The translations under genes were made by a program, and so were the position numbers. Positions 59,300 through 64,000 of a stretch of DNA of 64,000 bases are shown here, piece after piece; positions within the stretch are counted from its first letter, which is position 1, and every line of letters starts with the position of its first letter. Source of the DNA: Dokdonia sp. Dokd-P16 (GTDB lineage Bacteria > Bacteroidota > Bacteroidia > Flavobacteriales > Flavobacteriaceae); contig NZ_CP029151.1 in the NCBI RefSeq assembly GCF_003095655.1, positions 639,501 through 703,500 on the forward strand, given 5' to 3'. The notes below the pieces were generated by a model. It saw only the letters and a program-made list of their open reading frames with translations. It had not been told where the DNA came from and ran no database searches.

Positions 59300-59878
59300 A
59301 TGAAACATTTAAAATCAATCATCACATTAATTATCTTAACATTTACACTTGCTTCTTGCTCAACAGATGACGCTCCAGATGTTGACACAAATCTTATTGT
59401 AGGAGAATGGTCTATGACTGAGTTTACATACAACACCGAAACAACAGTAACATTTGGTGGTCAAACAATAAATTCTCAAGGCGATGGAGAAGGCTCTAAC
59501 TTTGACTACAACGTAACTTTTAACGAAGACAACACACTAGTAGCAAATGGTTCTTATGATCTTACTATTACTGGAACTGTAAATGGTGAAGCCATTTCTG
59601 CTCAAAATTCAACTGTTTCTGAAGTAAACACAAACGGAGAATGGAGCATTAATGGTGACCAACTAACAGCTTCTGGAATAACTACTGCCGATATTGATAA
59701 TGAATTTTTCTCTGGAAATGCAGAAGAATCTACATCTACAATTACACTACTTAACTCAAGTACGCTAAGAATAGAAAGTGATTTTGCAGATGCTATTCCT
59801 GCAGGATTTGAATTTCCAGAAGGTATAGATTATAACATTGATGGAACGGCAATCGTAACATTCACTAGAGTAAACTAA
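59300..59878 (+). CDS. lipocalin-like lipoprotein
   Basis: 192 residues, lipoprotein signal LASC (Cys20), then LIVGEWSMTEFTYN and NGEWSINGDQLTASG, the W-containing motifs of the lipocalin-like (lipocalin_5-type) family common in flavobacteria. Predicted beta-barrel; ligand unknown. Terminator 22 bases after the stop. Confidence 0.82.
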   Translation: MKHLKSIITLIILTFTLASCSTDDAPDVDTNLIVGEWSMTEFTYNTETTVTFGGQTINSQGDGEGSNFDYNVTFNEDNTLVANGSYDLTITGTVNGEAISAQNSTVSEVNTNGEWSINGDQLTASGITTADIDNEFFSGNAEESTSTITLLNSSTLRIESDFADAIPAGFEFPEGIDYNIDGTAIVTFTRVN

Positions 59879-59899
59879 GCGCTTACGCTTTAAAATACT

Positions 59900-59923
59900 A
59901 AAAACCGCCAATTGGCGGTTTTT
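59900..59923. terminator. terminator between the lipocalin-like and DUF4199-like genes
   Basis: AAAAACCGCC / GGCGGTTTTT with AATT loop and T-run on the plus strand; near-symmetric, so it can serve both directions. Confidence 0.85.
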
Positions 59924-59942
59924 TTGTTTTTACTTTGAGTAC

Positions 59943-60431
59943 TTATCCTCGCACAGAGTCACCTCTCTCCTTTAATACTTTCTTAGTTCCTTCTGTATTC
60001 CAACTTGGCTTAAACAACTGCATAAAACAAAGTGATAAGCATACCGCAGTTGCAAAACCTGCAATCGCTACTGTAAACACCACAGAACCTATACTTGTAT
60101 TATATGTCTGCTCCCAAGGACCTATTAATCCATCTAGAAATTCTGGATTTATGTTTCCTGCATATAATGCAAAAAACCCTGTAAAAATGATGGTTGCTAC
60201 AAATCCCGAGACAACTCCATTTACCATACCGTCGGTATAGCTGTATGTAGCTCCGTTTTTGATTTGTGTATACTTAATAACCTCGTAAATCCCAAAACCT
60301 ACAATCACTCCATTAAAAAGTGAGAATAGCACATTAGTATGTAAGTTAAATAAGGAAAGTACTAAGAAGTACGCTATGAGGCCACCACTCATTGCAAAAG
60401 CAAATCTGATAGGCATTGTGAATTTTGACAT
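59943..60431 (-). CDS. DUF4199-like membrane protein
   Basis: 162 residues with about four membrane segments and a conserved central stretch (KNGATYSYTDGMVNGVVSG) resembling the DUF4199 family of Bacteroidetes. Function unknown. Convergent with the lipocalin-like gene. Confidence 0.7.
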   Translation of the reverse strand: MSKFTMPIRFAFAMSGGLIAYFLVLSLFNLHTNVLFSLFNGVIVGFGIYEVIKYTQIKNGATYSYTDGMVNGVVSGFVATIIFTGFFALYAGNINPEFLDGLIGPWEQTYNTSIGSVVFTVAIAGFATAVCLSLCFMQLFKPSWNTEGTKKVLKERGDSVRG

Positions 60432-60515
60432 CTTGTTTAGTTTTTATTACATAAAGATAAACAAAATATAAAGCTACACTCTTAATCCACTGTTAAATAA
60501 CAGCTTAACAAATCA

Positions 60516-61052
60516 TTAAGAAACCCCTAACTTGCTGAATAGGTCCCAAATAACCACTCCCGCGCTCACAGAAATATTAAGAGAATGCTTTGTACCCAAT
60601 TGTGGGATTTCAATCACCGTATCACTTAAAGACACAATTTCTTGCTGAACACCTTTTACTTCGTTGCCAAAAACAACGGCATACTTTTCACCAGTAGTAG
60701 GCATAAATTTATCAAGCATCACTGCTCCTTCTGCTTGCTCTATGGCACACACATAAACACCATCCTCTTTTAATTGCTTCACTAGAGCAACACTGTCTTC
60801 TACATATTCCCAAGCCACAGCATCTGTTGCTCCTAGGGCTGTCTTTTGTATATCGCGATGCGGTGGCGTTGCAGTAATGCCACAGAGATAGATTTTCTCT
60901 ACAAGAAAAGCATCTGAAGTTCTGAAAACGGACCCTACATTATTAAGACTACGTATATTATCTAGAACAATAATTATGGGCGTCTTCTCTGCCTCCTTAA
61001 AATCAGAAACAGATTTTCGGTTGAGTTCGCTATTTTTAAGTTTTCTATTCAT
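60516..61052 (-). CDS. SpoU/TrmH-family RNA methyltransferase
   Basis: 178 residues of the SPOUT fold, methylating ribose 2'-OH in tRNA or rRNA. Motif 1 LDNIRSLNNVGSVFRTSDA, motif 2 YAVVFGNEVKGV and motif 3 IPQLGTKHSLNISVSAGVV are all present, so the SAM-binding trefoil knot is complete. No extra N-terminal RNA-binding domain; substrate not assignable. A palindrome separates it from era. Confidence 0.92.
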   Translation of the reverse strand: MNRKLKNSELNRKSVSDFKEAEKTPIIIVLDNIRSLNNVGSVFRTSDAFLVEKIYLCGITATPPHRDIQKTALGATDAVAWEYVEDSVALVKQLKEDGVYVCAIEQAEGAVMLDKFMPTTGEKYAVVFGNEVKGVQQEIVSLSDTVIEIPQLGTKHSLNISVSAGVVIWDLFSKLGVS

Positions 61053-61088
61053 GAATCAATCGGTGTGGCCGTAATGCTTTGTAAACTT

Positions 61089-61106
61089 ACGCTTTCGCGA
61101 AAGCGT
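61089..61106. repeat. dispersed palindrome, intergenic copy (full 18-mer)
   Basis: ACGCTTTCGCGAAAGCGT between era and the SpoU methyltransferase gene, 7 bases past the era stop region. Confidence 0.95.
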
Positions 61107-61113
61107 ACTCATA

Positions 61114-61998
61114 TTACTTCTGGTTATAACCAAAACGCTTAAGCTGGTTAGAATTACTTCTCCAGTTCTTATTCACCTTCACATAAAGCTCAATGTGCAC
61201 CTGCTTGCCAAAGAACTTCTGCAAGTCCTTTCTAGCCTCTACACCTACTCTTTTTAGAGCAGTTCCTTTATGCCCTATAATAATTCCTTTCTGGCTATCA
61301 CGCTCCACCATAATGACTGATCGCATGCGGATGATCTCATCCTCTTCAAAGAAATCTTCTGTATCAATCTCTACAGCATAAGGAATTTCCTTCTTGTAGT
61401 GCATCAAGATTTTCTCACGGATGATCTCGTTTACAAAAAAGCGCTCTGGCTTATCTGTAAGTTGGTCCTTAGGATAAAAAGCTGGCGACTCTGGCAAGAG
61501 CTCAATAATTCTATTGAATACCTGTGGCACACCAAAGCTCTCGAGTGCAGATATAGCAAACACCTCAGCATTTGGCACTTTTTCAGACCATAACTTTAAA
61601 GCCTCTGCTAGTGTCTCTTCGTTTCCTTTATCTATTTTATTTATAAGTAATAAAACAGGAATTTTTGAACCGCGTATTTTATTAAAGAATGCCTCATCCT
61701 TAAGTTCCTTCTCACCAAGCTCTACAATGTATAAAAGCACATCTGCATCTTCAAAAGCACTTTTTACAAAGTCCATCATAGAAGCCTGTAACTCATATGC
61801 TGGCTTTATAATACCAGGCGTATCGCTTAATAGCATCTGGAAATCCTCCCCATTTACAATACCTAAAATACGGTGACGTGTAGTCTGCGCTTTTGAGGTA
61901 ATGATACTAAGACGCTCGCCTACAAAGGCATTCATAAGCGTACTTTTACCCACGTTAGGGTTACCGATGATGTTTACAAATCCTGCTTTATGAGACAT
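61114..61998 (-). CDS. era: GTPase Era
   Basis: 294 residues: Ras-like GTPase with GNPNVGKSTLMNA (G1), DTPG (G3), NKID (G4) and a C-terminal KH domain (GHKGTALKRVGVEARKDL). Binds 16S rRNA and assists 30S assembly. Length is normal. Confidence 0.97.
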   Translation of the reverse strand: MSHKAGFVNIIGNPNVGKSTLMNAFVGERLSIITSKAQTTRHRILGIVNGEDFQMLLSDTPGIIKPAYELQASMMDFVKSAFEDADVLLYIVELGEKELKDEAFFNKIRGSKIPVLLLINKIDKGNEETLAEALKLWSEKVPNAEVFAISALESFGVPQVFNRIIELLPESPAFYPKDQLTDKPERFFVNEIIREKILMHYKKEIPYAVEIDTEDFFEEDEIIRMRSVIMVERDSQKGIIIGHKGTALKRVGVEARKDLQKFFGKQVHIELYVKVNKNWRSNSNQLKRFGYNQK

Positions 61999-62113
61999 AA
62001 TAATTTATTTTAAGCAAAGATACTTTAATTTGCCACGTTGCGCTTGCTCCTCAGTGAGAACTGAGGTAATAGATGAATAAATATATAATTGAAGTTTACA
62101 AATTGTATAAGTA

Positions 62114-62129
62114 CGCTTTCGCGAAAGCG
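62114..62129. repeat. dispersed palindrome, intergenic copy
   Basis: CGCTTTCGCGAAAGCG between era and the second methyltransferase gene; preceded by GTA, with 5' A as in the 18-mer but 3' A, so 16 bp are symmetric. Confidence 0.95.
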
Positions 62130-62136
62130 AAACTCG

Positions 62137-62598
62137 CTAAGATCTAGGCTTATCCCTAGTTCTATCATATAGTACAATACTTCCCGCCACCGAAACATTG
62201 AGACTCAATGTAGATGGGAATTTTATAAGAAAGTGAGACTTTTCTATTGCCTCATTAGTAAGACCATGATCCTCTGCACCCAGTAAGTAGACACAACGAC
62301 GCGGATGATGAAAGCTTTCTAGCGTCTCTGCTCGATCATCAAGCTCTACTCCTACAATGCGTACACCCTTAGGAAGGTGCTTAAAAAAGTCGTCAAAGGT
62401 ATCATAATGATAATACGGCATTGCTTTTACCGCATTATGCGTATCACTAGATTGCTTTGCATATCTATTGCCTATGGTAAAAATAAAACTAGCACCTAGA
62501 TTTTGAGCAGAGCGCCATAAAACACCTAGATTCTCTGGTGTCTTACCATTCTGTATCCCGATACCAAAAAATTCGTTTGTAAAGTTGTCTGGTTGCAT
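62137..62598 (-). CDS. second SpoU-family RNA methyltransferase
   Basis: 153 residues from the ATG at 62598; a GTG two codons upstream is the alternative. SPOUT fold with TPENLGVLWRSAQNLGA (motif 1), VYLLGAEDHGL (motif 2) and FPSTLSLNVSVAGSIVLYD (motif 3). Resembles TrmL-like/TrmH-type 2'-O-methyltransferases, but the RNA target is not evident. Different from the copy at 60516-61052. Confidence 0.9.
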   Translation of the reverse strand: MQPDNFTNEFFGIGIQNGKTPENLGVLWRSAQNLGASFIFTIGNRYAKQSSDTHNAVKAMPYYHYDTFDDFFKHLPKGVRIVGVELDDRAETLESFHHPRRCVYLLGAEDHGLTNEAIEKSHFLIKFPSTLSLNVSVAGSIVLYDRTRDKPRS

Positions 62599-62661
62599 AG
62601 CCACACGCTTAAAAAGGGGTTCAATAAAAAAGAGACCGTCACAAGTGAGGCCTCTTTTATT

Positions 62662-62886
62662 TTACATACTATCAGGTCTACCCTTCAAGCGTTTTTCTAT
62701 CTTTTTTTTCTTTTCGGTGAGACGCTTCATGGCGTCCATTATTTCAGAGTCTTTTGTCTCTTTAAAAATCTCATTCAGTGCAAGAATGAGTCGTTTAGCC
62801 TCTCTTGAAGCAGCAACGCGATCACTGGTGGACATATTGCTCATTGAAGCATTTTCAAAAGCCACCGCTTCTTCCATTAATTTCAT
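62662..62886 (-). CDS. small helical protein of unknown function
   Basis: 74 residues from the ATG at 62886 (MKLMEEAVAFENAS). Charged, mostly helical, with a Lys-rich C-terminus (EKKKKIEKRLKGRPDSM). No family recognised; close to the methyltransferase gene on the same strand. Confidence 0.55.
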   Translation of the reverse strand: MKLMEEAVAFENASMSNMSTSDRVAASREAKRLILALNEIFKETKDSEIMDAMKRLTEKKKKIEKRLKGRPDSM

Positions 62887-63045
62887 ACAGTATTTCAAAT
62901 TTTGGCGAATATAAGCGAACCCATACTAATTTACAAGGATTTACGCAAATTTATACTCAATATTATGCAACTTTAGATGAAAAAAGCGTAGCTTAAGCTA
63001 TTCTTCACTCTTTTTATCATAAGCACTGTAACACAGTTAGATACC

Positions 63046-63264
63046 TTAGTCTTTCTTTATAAACAGGTAATATCCGTTTACAAATAGTATTGCAAGATTA
63101 GTAATAATGATAGGAATACTACCTAATAACACTCCATACGTTACAAATAATGCACAACCTATAGAGTTTACAATACGCAACTTGCGTAAATCTTTATTTA
63201 AAAATGATAGCAATACAAAAAGACTTGCTAAGTAACCGACAATTTCTGTAGGATTAATTTCCAT
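63046..63264 (-). CDS. YgjV-like/SemiSWEET-like small membrane protein
   Basis: 72 residues with three hydrophobic segments (EIVGYLASLFVLLSFL, IVNSIGCALFVTYGVLL, PIIITNLAILFVNGYYLF). The RKLRIVNSIG and ITNLAILFVN pattern resembles YgjV-type half-transporter-like proteins. Transport function not shown. Similar genes are sometimes mislabelled as enzymes. Confidence 0.7.
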   Translation of the reverse strand: MEINPTEIVGYLASLFVLLSFLNKDLRKLRIVNSIGCALFVTYGVLLGSIPIIITNLAILFVNGYYLFIKKD

Positions 63265-63326
63265 TATTTTTTATTGTTTTAGTACGTAACGCGCACTTAC
63301 ATGAACGCGCGAAGATACTTTACAAT

Positions 63327-64000
63327 CTAATCCATCACAAACTTAAAACCTGCGGTAATGATACTGGAGCTAAAAGTGGTGTCTCTATCATATCTATAAA
63401 ACTTTAAATCTATGCTCTTAAGTCCTAGTTTCCAGATATGAGCTTTTGCAAAAATATCTGTGTATGAAACACCAAAACCAAATTGATTTGCCGAATATTC
63501 TGAAAGATCATAATCAGAAGTATAAAACTCATCTGTAGATAAAGCCTCCTCATAAGGCCTAAAGTAGTCTGCCGCCGTCTGATTGTAAAATCTATATGAC
63601 GGATAGATGGTAAACTTATTTGTAATCTTTATAGGGATTTCTACACTTGCAGTATGTGAATTTATGCCCCAGTCATCAAAGTAATAACGATAATAGGTGC
63701 GCACAGAAACAGTCTCATTAACAAACCAATTTAAACGACCACCAGCAGCTACTTTAAATCTAGTATCCGGCAAACGCTCAATAGCATCTGCCAGTTGAAA
63801 ATTTTCTATAAATGAGTTTTGTACATCACCAAAATAAACCCTTTGGAAAGGCGTAGATAGTAAACCATCTTGTTGCACAAAATCTATGGCAAGTGATCCT
63901 TGTACATTTTTATGAAGTATCTGTGATAATCCAAAACCTAATGAGTAAGAGTTACGTCCCTCACTATCAAACTCCGTAAATCTAGGGTTATAATTAGTAT
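63327..64000 (-). CDS. DUF3570-like outer-membrane protein, 5' end beyond the window
   Basis: The frame is open from the stop at 63327 to base 64000 (224 complete codons plus two bases) without a good ATG; the GTG at 63878 is internal (AIDFVQQDGLL). The residues form amphipathic beta-strands with many aromatic girdle residues (TYYRYYFDDWGIN, FTIYPSYRFYNQTA) as in barrels. It resembles the DUF3570 family, which in flavobacteria sits beside thioredoxin-like and FMN-transferase genes; these would lie off the window. Confidence 0.75.
   Translation of the reverse strand, partial: TNYNPRFTEFDSEGRNSYSLGFGLSQILHKNVQGSLAIDFVQQDGLLSTPFQRVYFGDVQNSFIENFQLADAIERLPDTRFKVAAGGRLNWFVNETVSVRTYYRYYFDDWGINSHTASVEIPIKITNKFTIYPSYRFYNQTAADYFRPYEEALSTDEFYTSDYDLSEYSANQFGFGVSYTDIFAKAHIWKLGLKSIDLKFYRYDRDTTFSSSIITAGFKFVMD

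Noticed and set aside
63327-63878. Taking the GTG at 63878 as the true start of the DUF3570-like gene
   Set aside because: The frame continues open to the window edge with barrel-like sequence, so the start lies outside.

Overview
The window looks like a chromosomal segment of a marine Flavobacteriaceae bacterium. The evidence is low GC, Bacteroidetes-type promoters (TAnnTTTG at -7), few recognisable Shine-Dalgarno sites, ribosomal protein L21 with a helix-hairpin-helix tail, an ExbB/ExbD/ExbD operon, and a type IX secretion (T9SS) adhesin followed by SprF and OmpA genes. A Dokdonia/Krokinobacter-like genome is my best guess from gene content and order, but the sequence alone does not prove it.

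Layout: 0-6.5 kb holds housekeeping genes: cdsA (3' end off the window), a LUD-domain gene, ftsH and rsfS on the minus strand, then birA, lipA and a GAPDH gene on the plus strand. 6.5-17.1 kb holds a TPR hybrid histidine kinase, lpxK, a Nif3-like gene, a coiled-coil COG1579-type gene, msrA, a methyltransferase, a flavin reductase, kdsA, rpoN and a PAP2-like membrane gene. 17.1-20.4 kb holds an outer-membrane barrel gene and the exbB/exbD energy-transduction operon. 20.4-21.4 kb is gene-poor and contains a broken copy of the 3' end of the ompA gene that lies intact at 26.6 kb. 21.4-26.1 kb looks like a metal-handling island: a lipoprotein with a strict heptad ladder of histidines, a small His/Cys protein, a COG0523 (CobW) GTPase, two lipoproteins and a MerC-domain protein.

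26.5-48.4 kb is one minus-strand locus. It encodes a 6312-residue T9SS type B adhesin, then a PorP/SprF protein and an OmpA/PD40/TPR protein. The adhesin has an N-terminal block of about 2200 residues of Ig-like repeats, then five copies of an exact 1641-bp (547-residue) super-repeat of four DUF11-like domains each, a partial sixth copy, further DUF11-like domains and a C-terminal sorting domain.

48.9-64 kb holds tRNA-Ser(GGA), ansA, an acyltransferase, tatD, a retropepsin-like protein, an astacin-type metalloprotease, a GH3-family protein, a secreted zincin, a DUF6503-like protein, rpmA/rplU, a lipocalin-like lipoprotein, two SpoU-type RNA methyltransferases flanking era, and a DUF3570-like gene that runs off the end.

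The strongest unexplained signal is a perfect palindrome, (A)CGCTTTCGCGAAAGCG(T). It occurs 15 times in 64 kb, both between and inside genes. Inside genes it is translated as AFAKA or LSRK. One copy sits in every DUF11 super-repeat of the adhesin and has been amplified with it.
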